Shown here one piece after another: positions 1 to 9,435 of a stretch of DNA of 64,000 bases. How positions within the stretch are numbered: position 1 is the stretch's first letter; every line of letters begins with the position of its first letter. Where the stretch lies: NCBI GenBank assembly GCA_934654835.1, contig CAKUGY010000005.1, forward strand, positions 90,403 to 154,402, given 5' to 3'. The DNA comes from an uncultured Collinsella sp. Lineage in GTDB: Bacteria; Actinomycetota; Coriobacteriia; Coriobacteriales; Coriobacteriaceae. The notes under the pieces are model-generated. The model was given only the letters and a program-made list of their open reading frames with translations, ran no database searches and had not been told where the DNA came from. The position numbers and the translations under genes were made by a program.

Positions 1-2
1 GG

Positions 3-791
3 CTGACGCGCCAGGGTTATGAGGTCGCATGGGCGGCCGACCAGCGCTCTAAGATCCAGAGTACGCCCGACGTGGACGATGCCGACCTGGTCATCACGCT
101 TGGTGGCGACGGCACGCTGCTGCGCGCCGCTCGCATCCTCAACTACCGCGAGATTCCTATTTTGGGACTTTCTTATGGTCACCTGGGCTTTTTGACGGCG
201 GCCAGTCCCGAGGAGCGCGACATTTTGCAGGTCGTAAGCGACGCCCTGTCCGGTGAGCTCCATGTGAGCCGTCGCGCCACGATCGCTGCGGATATCGTGT
301 CCGTACGCGACGACGGGACCAAGGACGTGGTACGCGCCTTTGCCCTCAACGACATGGCGCTTACGCGCGGGCCGCTGTCCGATATGGTCGAGTTCGACAT
401 TACCGTTTCGGGCCATCATATCGATCGCCTGCGCGGCGACGGCGTGGTCGTGTCCACGGCGACCGGCTCTACGGGCTATGCGCTCAGTGCCGGCGGCCCT
501 ATCGTGAGTCCCGATTACGCGGGCATGGTTTGCGTTCCCATCGCGCCGCACACCATTCAGGCTCGTGCGTTCTTGACCTCGCCGAGCGATGTCGTCGAGA
601 TCTTTATGTCCGATGACCGCCCGAGCGTGCCGGCTATCGCTATCGACGGCCAATTCATTACCTGCGACGGCACCGTCGAGAGTGTGGCTGTGCGCCGCGG
701 TCCTGGCGATGTGCTGCTGCTCGACTACGGCCCCGAGAGCTTCTACAACTCGGTGAGCCGCGTATTCTACGGAGTTCGTCATGATCGATGA
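3..791 (+). CDS. nadK: NAD kinase (5' end outside window)
   Basis: Phosphorylates NAD to NADP using ATP or polyphosphate; cytosolic, monofunctional source of NADP. The reading frame is open from the first bases of the window, so the true start lies upstream and about 20-40 N-terminal residues are missing. The diagnostic GGDGTLL motif follows the segment DLVITL, and the conserved stretch GDGVVVSTATGSTGYALSAGGP, seen around positions 435-500, is the family's substrate-binding region. A GTG at 72 is in frame but lies inside the conserved domain, so it is not the start. The stop overlaps the start of recN by 11 bases, which implies one transcript and probably translational coupling. The nadK-recN order is common in Gram-positive bacteria. 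I am confident of the family. Confidence 0.95.
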   Translation: MTRQGYEVAWAADQRSKIQSTPDVDDADLVITLGGDGTLLRAARILNYREIPILGLSYGHLGFLTAASPEERDILQVVSDALSGELHVSRRATIAADIVSVRDDGTKDVVRAFALNDMALTRGPLSDMVEFDITVSGHHIDRLRGDGVVVSTATGSTGYALSAGGPIVSPDYAGMVCVPIAPHTIQARAFLTSPSDVVEIFMSDDRPSVPAIAIDGQFITCDGTVESVAVRRGPGDVLLLDYGPESFYNSVSRVFYGVRHDR

Positions 792-2409
792 GCTTCAGGT
801 TTCTAACATTGCACTCATTCGCGAGGCGACGCTGGTGCCGAGTGCCGGCTTAACCGTCCTGACCGGTGAGACGGGTGCCGGCAAGACCGCGCTGCTGTCT
901 GCGCTCAAGCTCATTTTGGGCGAGCGCGCCGATTCGTCGACGGTGCGTGAGGGCGAGGCGCTGGCTAGTGTCGAGGCTCGCCTGTTCGACGGCCCTCACG
1001 ACGCCGAGGGTTTCACCGTGCAGCGCAGCCTTTCTGCCGAGGGCCGCAGTCGTGTGAAGATTGATGGCCGTATCGCCAGCGTGCGCGAGCTTTCGGAGCG
1101 CGTGGGCGTGATGATGGACCTGTGCGGTCAGCACGAGCATCAGCGCTTGCTCGATCCGGCGCATCATGTTGCCATGGTCGATGCCTGGGCTGGCCGTTCC
1201 GCGCTCGAGGCACTTGACCGTTACCGCACCTGCTTTAAAGCGTCGCGCGCGGCTGCCAAGGAGCTTCGCCGTGTGGAGGAAGCCTCACGCGCGCAGGGGA
1301 GCCGCGTCGAGGAAGCGCGTTTTGCCCTCGAGCGGATTGCCGAGGTCGATCCCAAGCCAGGCGAGTACGAGGAACTCGAGGAGCTGCTGCCACGCTCGGA
1401 GCATGCCGAGGTTCTGGTGGCCACAGCCAACGAAGCCCATGCATCGCTTGCTGCCGAAGGGGGAGCGCTCGATGCCGTGAACAGCGCCGCAGCCGAGCTT
1501 TCACGTATGGCGACCGTTGACCGCAAGCTGGGCGACATTGCTGACGCACTTTCGGACGCCTGTATCTCGCTCGAGGATTGCGCCAATGAGCTGCGTGCTT
1601 ATCGCGATGGCGTTGCGTTTGATCCTCGCGAGCTCGCTCGCATGCGCGAGCGTTATTCCGACCTCAAGGGACTGCTGCGCCAGTGGGGTCCCACCATGGA
1701 CGACGTCTTTGCTATGCGCGAACGCTCGCAAGAGCTGTTGTCGCTGGTGGATGATGGCGACGAGCGGATTAGGAAGGCGCGCGAAGCGCTTGGTGCGGCT
1801 GAGCGCGAGTTGTTTGCCGCTGCCAAGGCGCTGAAGCGCGCACGCAACACGGCCGCCCCTCGTTTTTGTCATGAGGTGGGTCGTCAGATGGCACGCTTGG
1901 AGATGGGCAGTGCCGAGCTCGTCTGGGAGTCGCGCGATCTGCCGCGCGCCGAGTGGACGCCTGCGGGTCCTTCGAGCTACGAGCTGCTGTACCGCAGTGG
2001 CGCCGGACTGACGCCGCGTCCTTTGCGTCGCATTGCCTCGGGCGGCGAGCTGAGCCGCGTGATGCTGGCGAGCAAAGTTGTCCTCGGTAACGCGGACGGT
2101 GTCGATACATTGGTATTTGACGAGGTCGATGCCGGTGTCGGCGGCTCCACCGCCCGTGCACTGGCCGCCGTGCTGGCAGATCTTGCCGCCACGCACCAGG
2201 TGATTGTCGTAACTCACTTGGCGCAGGTCGCCGTTATGGCCGACAAGCATTACGTGGTCAGCAAGGAGCCCGGCGACGTTCCCCAGACGCACCTGGACGA
2301 GGTGACCGGCGAGGCCCGAACCGCCGAGATCGCCCGCATGCTCAGCGGCGACCAATCGGAGGCGAGCCTGGCCCACGCAAAGCAGATGCTCGATGAAGCG
2401 CGGGGATAA
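781..2409 (+). CDS. recN: DNA repair protein RecN
   Basis: SMC-like ATPase that acts early in recombinational repair of double-strand breaks. The 542 residues match the family's usual 550 or so. Walker A is GETGAGKT at residues 29-36. The ABC-type signature ASGGELSR and Walker B with TLVFDEVDAGVGG lie near residues 418-460, and the middle is the expected coiled coil rich in Glu, Arg and Ala (about 160-350). The ATG at 781 overlaps the nadK stop, so the two genes are probably coupled. A strong hairpin terminator follows at 2511. Nothing unusual was seen in the protein. Confidence 0.96.
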   Translation: MIDELQVSNIALIREATLVPSAGLTVLTGETGAGKTALLSALKLILGERADSSTVREGEALASVEARLFDGPHDAEGFTVQRSLSAEGRSRVKIDGRIASVRELSERVGVMMDLCGQHEHQRLLDPAHHVAMVDAWAGRSALEALDRYRTCFKASRAAAKELRRVEEASRAQGSRVEEARFALERIAEVDPKPGEYEELEELLPRSEHAEVLVATANEAHASLAAEGGALDAVNSAAAELSRMATVDRKLGDIADALSDACISLEDCANELRAYRDGVAFDPRELARMRERYSDLKGLLRQWGPTMDDVFAMRERSQELLSLVDDGDERIRKAREALGAAERELFAAAKALKRARNTAAPRFCHEVGRQMARLEMGSAELVWESRDLPRAEWTPAGPSSYELLYRSGAGLTPRPLRRIASGGELSRVMLASKVVLGNADGVDTLVFDEVDAGVGGSTARALAAVLADLAATHQVIVVTHLAQVAVMADKHYVVSKEPGDVPQTHLDEVTGEARTAEIARMLSGDQSEASLAHAKQMLDEARG

Positions 2410-2510
2410 TTTTGTCCCAACACGTGCCTGTCCGGCACCGCCCGCCACGAAATGCGGCTATCTCCTACGTTTAATAGGGTACCGGCCACCATACCAATAT
2501 TTGCAAATAG

Positions 2511-2544
2511 AAAACCGCAGGTAGAACGCCTGCGGTTTTCTTTT
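2511..2544 (+). terminator. Terminator after recN
   Basis: Ten-base arms AAAACCGCAG / CTGCGGTTTT enclose a nine-base loop and are followed by CTTTT. The A-rich left arm means it could also serve rpiR on the other strand. Its left arm plus GTAGAA is identical to a sequence at 34965, see the repeat entry at 2511-2590. Confidence 0.85.
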
Positions 2545-2590
2545 AAAACGCGATGCGGTCACACATTGCGATTTCATCGTAGTAAACCGG
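2511..2590 (+). repeat. Two-box intergenic repeat, copy 1
   Basis: Box 1 (AAAACCGCAGGTAGAA, 2511-2526) and box 2 (CGTAGTAAACCGG, 2578-2590) occur again at 34965-34980 and 35032-35044 with exactly the same 67-base start-to-start distance, while the 51 bases between them differ apart from a short TCAT-containing stretch before box 2. The shared spacing suggests a degenerate repeat with conserved ends rather than chance. Function unknown. Confidence 0.6.
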
Positions 2591-2632
2591 CATAGTTTTG
2601 TGGGGCAAGCAACTAACGACCCACTACAAAGC

Positions 2633-3490
2633 TTACTCCACGACCTTATCCGGCTGGATGAGTTCCTCGTAGTAGCTGATGTGCTCGCGCGCGTCCTCAA
2701 TCTCGGGCAGCAGGAAGTTGTAAATGACCTCGATGATCATCGTGGCGCTGATCTTGGAGAATGCAAAGTCGCCCGTCGTGAGCAGCGCTTCGTGGTTCAC
2801 CGTATTAAAGGTATAGTCGGCCAGGCGCGCGAGCGGGGATTTGTTGTCGCCACTGATGACGACCACGGTGGCGCCAGCCTCGCGTGCGGCCTTGGCCATG
2901 CGGTTAAGACGGCGCGACTTGCCGGAGTTCGAGATCAACACGATGACATCGCCAGGTTTCAGTGTCAGCGCAAAACCGATGGCAGTTTCACTGATGGTGC
3001 TCGCCATGCAGCGCAGGCCCAACTGTGAAAACTTAAACGTCGCATCGAGCGCGACTGCGTTCGTGTTGCCCACGGCGGCGAACTCGATAACGCCGGCATT
3101 CTTAAGCGCGTGCACAACTGCTGCCAGCGTATCGTGATCGATGCCGTCGATCGTCGCGTTGAGCTCGCTCACCTTGGCGGCGAGGATGTTCTTAAGACTT
3201 TGCTCCATGTTGTCGAGCGAGACCTCGTCGGTCAGGCCCTCGTTGCGCTGGCTTTCCAAGTCGCGCGCCAGCGAAAACTGAAAGCTGCGAAAGCTGCCAA
3301 AGCCCAGCTTGCGGCAAAAGCGAGAAACCGTCGCCTCGGACGTGGCGGCGGCTCGTGAGAGCTGGGCGGCGGTCAGGCGCGGTGCCTCGGACTGGTGCTC
3401 CAGAATATAGTCGACAATGCGCTGCTCGGATTCGCTGTATCCCTTGTGGGTGCTAATAAGGGAGAGCGCGCTCTTGCTGCTATCGGACAT
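2633..3490 (-). CDS. RpiR-family transcriptional regulator (HTH + SIS)
   Basis: Sugar-phosphate-sensing regulator of the RpiR/MurR family, 285 residues from the chosen start. The N-terminal 80 residues form the HTH_6 domain (TAAQLSRAAATSEATVSRF is the helix-turn-helix). The C-terminal part is a SIS phosphosugar-binding domain with VIVLISNSGKSRRL and TVVVISGD. An upstream in-frame ATG at 3556 exists, but the ATG at 3490 has AGGAG seven bases upstream and matches the family's usual start, so I used it. It is divergent from the fructose PTS gene and is therefore its likely local regulator, with fructose-1-phosphate or a similar sugar phosphate as inferred effector. An 11-base inverted repeat sits just upstream of its start (3505-3536), consistent with autoregulation. 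Confidence 0.9.
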   Translation of the reverse strand: MSDSSKSALSLISTHKGYSESEQRIVDYILEHQSEAPRLTAAQLSRAAATSEATVSRFCRKLGFGSFRSFQFSLARDLESQRNEGLTDEVSLDNMEQSLKNILAAKVSELNATIDGIDHDTLAAVVHALKNAGVIEFAAVGNTNAVALDATFKFSQLGLRCMASTISETAIGFALTLKPGDVIVLISNSGKSRRLNRMAKAAREAGATVVVISGDNKSPLARLADYTFNTVNHEALLTTGDFAFSKISATMIIEVIYNFLLPEIEDAREHISYYEELIQPDKVVE

Positions 3491-3504
3491 GGACGGCTCC
3501 TGGT

Positions 3505-3536
3505 TGGCATGAAAATCGGACTTGTTTTTCATGCCA
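3505..3536 (-). promoter_or_regulatory. Long dyad before rpiR, probable autoregulatory operator
   Basis: Perfect 11-base arms TGGCATGAAAA and TTTTCATGCCA separated by 10 bases. It begins 15 bases upstream of the rpiR start codon. A minus-strand -10-like TATACT is readable at 3543-3538, which would put the dyad over the transcription start. The size fits a dimeric HTH regulator; the link to the RpiR protein is inferred. Confidence 0.6.
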
Positions 3537-3619
3537 TAGTATACGGGCATTTTCAATTACAAGATACACCTTGCCGTTTCAAGCGATGATGATAAACTTT
3601 CACCTACCGTTTACGGTTA

Positions 3620-3634
3620 TGAAAGAACCTTTCA
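3620..3634 (+). promoter_or_regulatory. TGAAAG/CTTTCA dyad upstream of fructose PTS gene
   Basis: TGAAAG-N3-CTTTCA, perfect, about 125 bases upstream of the EIIBCA start, with a further CTTTCA at 3597-3602. The same half-sites flank the start region of the second PfkB kinase (9559-9586). Candidate operator for the sugar regulator next door; not proven. Confidence 0.45.
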
Positions 3635-3760
3635 CCGGAGAATTGCGCCTTGTCTCTTCTCACGCAAGCGGTGGGTTGGTATCTTTCAGGTGTGGAAAAA
3701 CGCGCAAGAAGCGCGTGTAGGGGAGCGCCCGCGGGCGCAGTACTCAAGAAGGAGGGACAC

Positions 3761-5773
3761 ATGGCTAAGTTTGACATCATCGCCGCCACCGGTTGCCCGA
3801 CCGGTATCGCGCACACCTTCATGGCGAAGGAGGCGCTGGAGAAGGCAGCTGCCGAGCGCGGTCTGACCATTAAGGTTGAGACCCATGGCCAGGTCGGTGT
3901 CGAGAACGAGCTCACGAAGGGTGAGATCGCTGGTGCCAAGGCCGTCGTCGTCGCAGCCGACAAGGATGTCCAGGCGGAGCGTTTCGCCGGTAAGCCCATG
4001 GTTTCCGTTGGCGTTTCCAAGGCCCTGTCCGTCGAGGCCGCCGGTAAGCTGATTGACCGCGCGCTCGCCGCCAAGGGCGACAGCTCGGTTGCCGCCGCAG
4101 CCGATGTCGAGGACGAGGTCGAGGAGAAGGAGTCCATCGGTCACGTCATCTACAAGCACCTCATGAACGGCGTCAGCCACATGCTGGTCTTCGTCGTCGC
4201 CGGTGGTGTCCTGACCGCCGTTTCGTTCCTGTGGGGTATCACGTCCTTCGATTCGACGGCTTCTGACTACAACACCTTCGCCGCGATGCTCAAGATCATC
4301 GGCGGTATTGCCATGAACCTCATGGTTCCCGTGCTTTCCGCCTACATCGCCGAGTCCATCGGTAAGCGCCCGGCGCTCGTCCCCGGCTTCGTCGCCGGTA
4401 TGATCGCCATCCAGGGCCTGCCCGTTAATGCCGAGACCGGCATGATCGACGCCGGCGGCGCTGGCGTGGGCTTCGGCTTCCTGGGTGGCATCGTCGGCGG
4501 CTTCCTCGCTGGCTATGTCATCCTGCTGCTCGAGAAGGTTTTTGCCGGTCTGCCCAAGAACCTGGACGGTCTCAAGGCAATCTTCCTGTACCCGCTGTTC
4601 TCGACGGCTATCGTCGGCCTCGTGATGCTCGGCATCTCCGGCCCCATGGCTGCCATCAACACTGCCATGATGGACTTCCTCAAGGGCCTGTCCGCCTCTG
4701 GCGCCGTTGTCCTGGGTCTTGCCATCGGCTGCATGTGCGCCTTTGACATGGGCGGCCCGGTCAACAAGGCTGCTTACGTCACCGGTACCGCTATGCTCAC
4801 CGAGGCCCTGGCCGCCGGTGTCGGCACCGAGACCTACAACTTCGGCACCAACTTCATGGCTGCCGTCTCCGCCGCCTGCATCGTTCCGCCGCTGATCACC
4901 ACCTTCGCCGTCGTCGTCGGCAAGAAGTACTTCAGCCAGGAGGATCATGACGCTGGTATCGTCAACCTCATCCTTGGTTGCACCCACATCACCGAGGGCG
5001 CCATTCCGTTCATGACCAAGAACATCTGGCCCGTCATGCCCATCATGATGCTCGGCTCCTCCATCGCTTCGATCCTGACCATCATGTTCAACGTCCACGA
5101 TCCGGCGCCCCACGGCGGCTTCCTGGTCCTGCCCGTTGTCGAGAACGGTCCGCTGTGGGTCCTCGCGATCCTCATCGGCGCCGTGGTCGGTGGCATCCTG
5201 TTCGTGGCCTTCAAGAAGTATGACTTCGAGAAGAACCAGAAGGTCGCTCCCGCCGCTCCCGCCGCCAAGTCGGTTGAGGCTCCCAAGGCCGCTGCCGTCG
5301 AGGCCCCCAAGGCCGAGGCTGCCGACTTCGTGAAGGTCGAGAATGTCTTTGTCGCCGAGGACTTCGCTTCCCGTGACGAGGCCCTGAGCTTTGTCTCCAA
5401 CCAGGCTGTCAAGGCCGGTCTCGCCAACGATGCCGACGCTGTCTTGAATGCCTTCCTGGCCCGCGAGGCCGAGGGCACCACGGGCATGATGGAGGGCTTC
5501 GCCATCCCGCATGCCAAGTCCGATGCCATCACCGAGGCCGCCGTCATCGTCGTCAAGGACGAGTCCGGCGTGACCGGTTGGGACACCATGGACGGCGCTC
5601 CCGTCAACGTGGCCATCGCCCTGCTCATCCCCGGTGCTCAGGCTGGCACCACCCACCTTAAGATCCTGTCCAAGGTCGCCGAGGCGCTCATGGACGAGGA
5701 CTTCCGTGCCACCGTCAAGGGTTCCACCGACGCCGCCGAGATCGCCAAGACGATCAACGCCCGCCTGGTCTAA
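3761..5773 (+). CDS. fruA: PTS fructose transporter, EIIBCA
   Basis: Membrane permease that imports fructose and phosphorylates it to fructose-1-phosphate. Domain order is EIIB (residues 1-100, phospho-Cys12 in TGCPTGIAHTFMA), EIIC (about 130-480, many hydrophobic segments) and EIIA (about 525-670, phospho-His near 583 in GFAIPHAKS). The C-A linker is rich in Ala, Pro, Lys and Glu. The frame is open back to 3650, but AAGGAGGGA lies four bases before the ATG at 3761 and the protein then starts exactly at the EIIB domain, giving 670 residues. Codon use is strongly C-ending, suggesting high expression. Specificity for fructose rather than mannose-type substrates is inferred from the EIIB motif and the 1-phosphofructokinase-like neighbours. 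Confidence 0.93.
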   Translation: MAKFDIIAATGCPTGIAHTFMAKEALEKAAAERGLTIKVETHGQVGVENELTKGEIAGAKAVVVAADKDVQAERFAGKPMVSVGVSKALSVEAAGKLIDRALAAKGDSSVAAAADVEDEVEEKESIGHVIYKHLMNGVSHMLVFVVAGGVLTAVSFLWGITSFDSTASDYNTFAAMLKIIGGIAMNLMVPVLSAYIAESIGKRPALVPGFVAGMIAIQGLPVNAETGMIDAGGAGVGFGFLGGIVGGFLAGYVILLLEKVFAGLPKNLDGLKAIFLYPLFSTAIVGLVMLGISGPMAAINTAMMDFLKGLSASGAVVLGLAIGCMCAFDMGGPVNKAAYVTGTAMLTEALAAGVGTETYNFGTNFMAAVSAACIVPPLITTFAVVVGKKYFSQEDHDAGIVNLILGCTHITEGAIPFMTKNIWPVMPIMMLGSSIASILTIMFNVHDPAPHGGFLVLPVVENGPLWVLAILIGAVVGGILFVAFKKYDFEKNQKVAPAAPAAKSVEAPKAAAVEAPKAEAADFVKVENVFVAEDFASRDEALSFVSNQAVKAGLANDADAVLNAFLAREAEGTTGMMEGFAIPHAKSDAITEAAVIVVKDESGVTGWDTMDGAPVNVAIALLIPGAQAGTTHLKILSKVAEALMDEDFRATVKGSTDAAEIAKTINARLV

Positions 5774-5807
5774 CCCCACAGCCAGCGAATTCAATCGCCC
5801 CCTGTAA

Positions 5808-5844
5808 CAAAGGCGAGGACTCCACCAGGAGCCCCCGCCTTTTT
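5808..5844 (+). terminator. Terminator after fruA
   Basis: AAGGCG-rich stem closing over ACCA, with GCCTTTTTT on the 3' side. It separates fruA from ptsH and ends the first transcript of the island. Confidence 0.85.
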
Positions 5845-5858
5845 TATGCCGCCCAACC

Positions 5859-5927
5859 GAAGTTGCGGTGAAATAGGGACTATTTAACCGTTTCAACCCC
5901 AAATTCAGTCCCTATTTCACCGCAACT
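5859..5927. repeat. 69-bp palindromic intergenic element, copy 1
   Basis: Perfect 21-base inverted arms (positions 5859-5879 and 5907-5927) beginning AAGTTGCGGTGAAATAG and ending CTATTTCACCGCAACTT, with a 27-base loop. A second 69-base copy at 30947-31015 keeps the outer 16-17 bases and length but has a different loop. Both lie just after the 3' end of a gene. Looks like a REP/MITE-type dispersed palindrome. Confidence 0.75.
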
Positions 5928-6002
5928 TACAGAGATGGGCATAGAAGGTTCTGCCTGCCGAGTCATCAGCGCGAACAGATCATCAGCCAGAATTCCGTTC
6001 GC

Positions 6003-6028
6003 ACGTTATTTCTTGGACACAATAACGT
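6003..6028. promoter_or_regulatory. ACGTTATT dyad
   Basis: ACGTTATT-N10-AATAACGT, perfect eight-base arms, eight bases before the structured element at 6036. It could be a protein-binding site or an outer part of the same element; the other copy of that element (21789-21909) shows nothing similar next to it. Confidence 0.35.
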
Positions 6029-6035
6029 TTCCGCA

Positions 6036-6164
6036 GCTTGCTCGCCGGGCGGGGCGATTAAGTTTGTCGCGAGTTCCGCACGCAAAGGAAAGCACTTAAT
6101 GTGCTTTCCGTCTTGCGCAGGACTGTAGAGCAGCAAACTTAATCGCCCCGCCCGGCGAGCAAGC
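6036..6164 (+). repeat. Structured intergenic element, copy A (129 bp)
   Basis: Perfect 31-base inverted arms (6036-6066 / 6134-6164) enclose a 67-base core. The core contains TCGCGAGTTCCGCACG, a nine-base-pair hairpin with loop TTAAT (6087-6109), GCAGGACTG and GAGCAG. All four core boxes recur in the same order in copy B (minus strand, 21909-21789), while stem sequences differ but remain fully paired in each copy. It lies 138 bases upstream of ptsH in the same orientation. Structured RNA or a MITE-like palindrome are both possible. Confidence 0.75.
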
Positions 6165-6251
6165 GGCCAGCAACGACATCTGTCCAACAATTCGTGCGAA
6201 ACACAATGAAAAACCGTTTGATGTGAGTTAATATAAACAACGTCGTGAATC

Positions 6252-6299
6252 TGACTCCTGCCGCATGGTTGACAGGGGTTAAACACAAAAAAGGAGTCA
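6252..6299 (+). promoter_or_regulatory. Hairpin able to mask the ptsH ribosome binding site
   Basis: TGACTCCT (6252-6259) is an exact complement of AGGAGTCA (6292-6299), which contains the Shine-Dalgarno sequence of ptsH, four bases before its ATG at 6303. The loop is 32 bases. Pairing would hide the ribosome binding site, a possible translational control of HPr. Confidence 0.45.
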
Positions 6300-6302
6300 A
6301 TT

Positions 6303-6566
6303 ATGGTTTCTGAGAAGGCTACCCTCGTCAATCCGCAGGGTCTTCACATGCGTCCGGCTGGCCTCTTCGCCTCCACCATGGGCAAGTACGCCTGCGACGT
6401 GACGGTCGTCACCCCCGAGAAGGAGGTCAACGGCAAGTCCCCGATGGCCCTCATGGCTGCTGGTATCCCCTGTGGTACCGAGGTCGAGGTCAAGTGCGAT
6501 GGCGCTGACGAGGCCGAGGCTCTGGCTGCTGCCATCGAGCTCATCAAGAGCGGTCTTGGCGAGTAG
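6303..6566 (+). CDS. ptsH: Phosphocarrier protein HPr
   Basis: Small cytosolic phosphocarrier that takes phosphate from EI and passes it to the EIIA domains. The 87 residues are the normal size. The phospho-His is His15 in QGLHMRPA. Ser46 in NGKSPMALM is at the position phosphorylated by HPr kinase in Gram-positive bacteria, although the local sequence has Pro where Ile is usual. AAGGAG precedes the ATG with good spacing. The gene stands between fruA and ptsI but is bounded by terminator-like hairpins on both sides, so it may be made in excess over EI, as is common. Codons are almost all C-ending, as expected for an abundant protein. Confidence 0.96.
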   Translation: MVSEKATLVNPQGLHMRPAGLFASTMGKYACDVTVVTPEKEVNGKSPMALMAAGIPCGTEVEVKCDGADEAEALAAAIELIKSGLGE

Positions 6567-6611
6567 AACTCAAACGGGTCGCATGTTGAACAATTAAGTT
6601 CATATTTGGGG

Positions 6612-6646
6612 GCGCAGTGACCTGTTCAGGGTAACTGCGCTCTTTT
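6612..6646 (+). terminator. Hairpin terminator or attenuator between ptsH and ptsI
   Basis: GCGCAGT and ACTGCGC form the stem, with an inner ACC/GGGT helix, followed by TCTTTT. Its position between two functionally linked genes suggests partial termination. Confidence 0.65.
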
Positions 6647-6692
6647 GTCATGGATATGGCAAAACGCTTTATCACATGACACGGAGAGAGGA

Positions 6693-8402
<1,710 letters not shown>

Positions 8403-8419
8403 TTTGGTATCAGAGGTAA

Positions 8420-8449
8420 CCGCGTGGCTGGAATGGGCCGGCCACGCGG
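8420..8449 (+). promoter_or_regulatory. Intercistronic hairpin between ptsI and the first PfkB gene
   Basis: Nine-base arms CCGCGTGGC / GCCACGCGG without a T-run. It is more likely a processing or stability element, or a weak pause, than a terminator, so ptsI and the kinase gene can still share a transcript. Confidence 0.4.
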
Positions 8450-8476
8450 CCCTCACGTATACAGGGGGTACTGTAA

Positions 8477-9409
8477 ATGTTCTACACGCTAACCGCTAAT
8501 CCGGCTGTCGACATGACGGTTTCGAGCTCTCCGCTCGAGCCCGACGAGAACGTCCGCACCGGCTCGGCCAGCTACACGGCTAACGGCAAGGGCCTCGACG
8601 TGTCCTTCGCCTTTAAGAAGATGGGTGTCGACACCGTCGCGCTCGGCTTCTTCGCCGGCTTCACGGGCAAGTTCATCGTCGAGGAGGTCATGAACCTGGG
8701 TTGCCTGTGCCGCCCGGTCTGGACCGATGGCATCACGCGTATCAACACCTACGTCAACGATGGCCAGCATGAGTACGGCATCCTCAACCCCGGCGCCCCG
8801 ATCACGCCGGAGCACCAGAAGGAGCTCTACAACATCCTGGACACCGCGGGCGACCTTGAGTGCCTGATCGTCTCTGGCTCCGTGCCTCCCAAAGCCACGT
8901 CCGACTTCCTGGCCCAGGTCATGGAGCACGCTCAGGCCCGTGGCGCCGACGTCGTCCTGGACCTGTCCTCCGACAAGCTCAAGGAGCTCGCTCACAAGAA
9001 GCCGCTGCTCATTAAGCCGAACCATCACGAGATGAAGGCCATCTTTGGTGTTCCGGTCGACACCGACGACGAGGTCCGCGTTGCCATGAAGCTCGCCCAC
9101 GAAGCTGGCGTCCAGAACGTGCTGCTCACCCGTGGTAGCCGCGGCGACGCCTACTTCTCCAACGGCGAGGACATCTGGTACGCCAAGCGTGAGTTCAACA
9201 TCAAGCTGGTCTCTTCCGTCTGCGCCGGCGACTGCACCCTCGCTGCGTTCCTGCACAAGTGGTACAGGGATCGCGACAACGTCGAGGAGGCCATGAAGCT
9301 CGCTATGGCCACTGGCGCCAACGTCGCCGAGTCCGTCGGCATCGGCGACTTTGGTCACGTCGACGAGTACAGCAAGCGCGTTGCCGTCCGTAAGCTCGAT
9401 CGCGAGTAA
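8477..9409 (+). CDS. fruK: PfkB-family sugar-phosphate kinase 1 (1-phosphofructokinase-like)
   Basis: PfkB-family kinase of 310 residues, the expected length for 1-phosphofructokinase or tagatose-6-phosphate kinase. It would convert fructose-1-phosphate from FruA to fructose-1,6-bisphosphate. The N-terminus TANPAVD, the substrate loop NGKGLDVS, and VWTDGITR are visible. The nucleotide-binding and catalytic motif near residues 248-256 reads VCAGDCTLAAF, with Cys replacing the first Gly of the usual GAGD. The catalytic Asp is retained. GGGGGT precedes the ATG. A paralogue of identical length follows 186 bases downstream. Exact substrate is inferred from the linked fructose PTS. Confidence 0.85.
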   Translation: MFYTLTANPAVDMTVSSSPLEPDENVRTGSASYTANGKGLDVSFAFKKMGVDTVALGFFAGFTGKFIVEEVMNLGCLCRPVWTDGITRINTYVNDGQHEYGILNPGAPITPEHQKELYNILDTAGDLECLIVSGSVPPKATSDFLAQVMEHAQARGADVVLDLSSDKLKELAHKKPLLIKPNHHEMKAIFGVPVDTDDEVRVAMKLAHEAGVQNVLLTRGSRGDAYFSNGEDIWYAKREFNIKLVSSVCAGDCTLAAFLHKWYRDRDNVEEAMKLAMATGANVAESVGIGDFGHVDEYSKRVAVRKLDRE

Positions 9410-9435
9410 GCGAAACGCGACATATTCGTGCGCAT

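Noticed and set aside
3686..5902. 738-codon open frame on the minus strand across the PTS gene
   Set aside because: It is antisense to a clear EIIBCA gene and its Gly/Asp/His-rich composition is the usual shadow of GC-rich codons. It has no start signal or family motif. Similar shadows across ptsI, glgP, glgA, metK and wecC were left out for the same reason.
6036..6164. Simple rho-independent terminator for fruA
   Set aside because: fruA already has a terminator at 5808-5844. The element lacks a T-run, and it shares internal conserved boxes with an unrelated locus.
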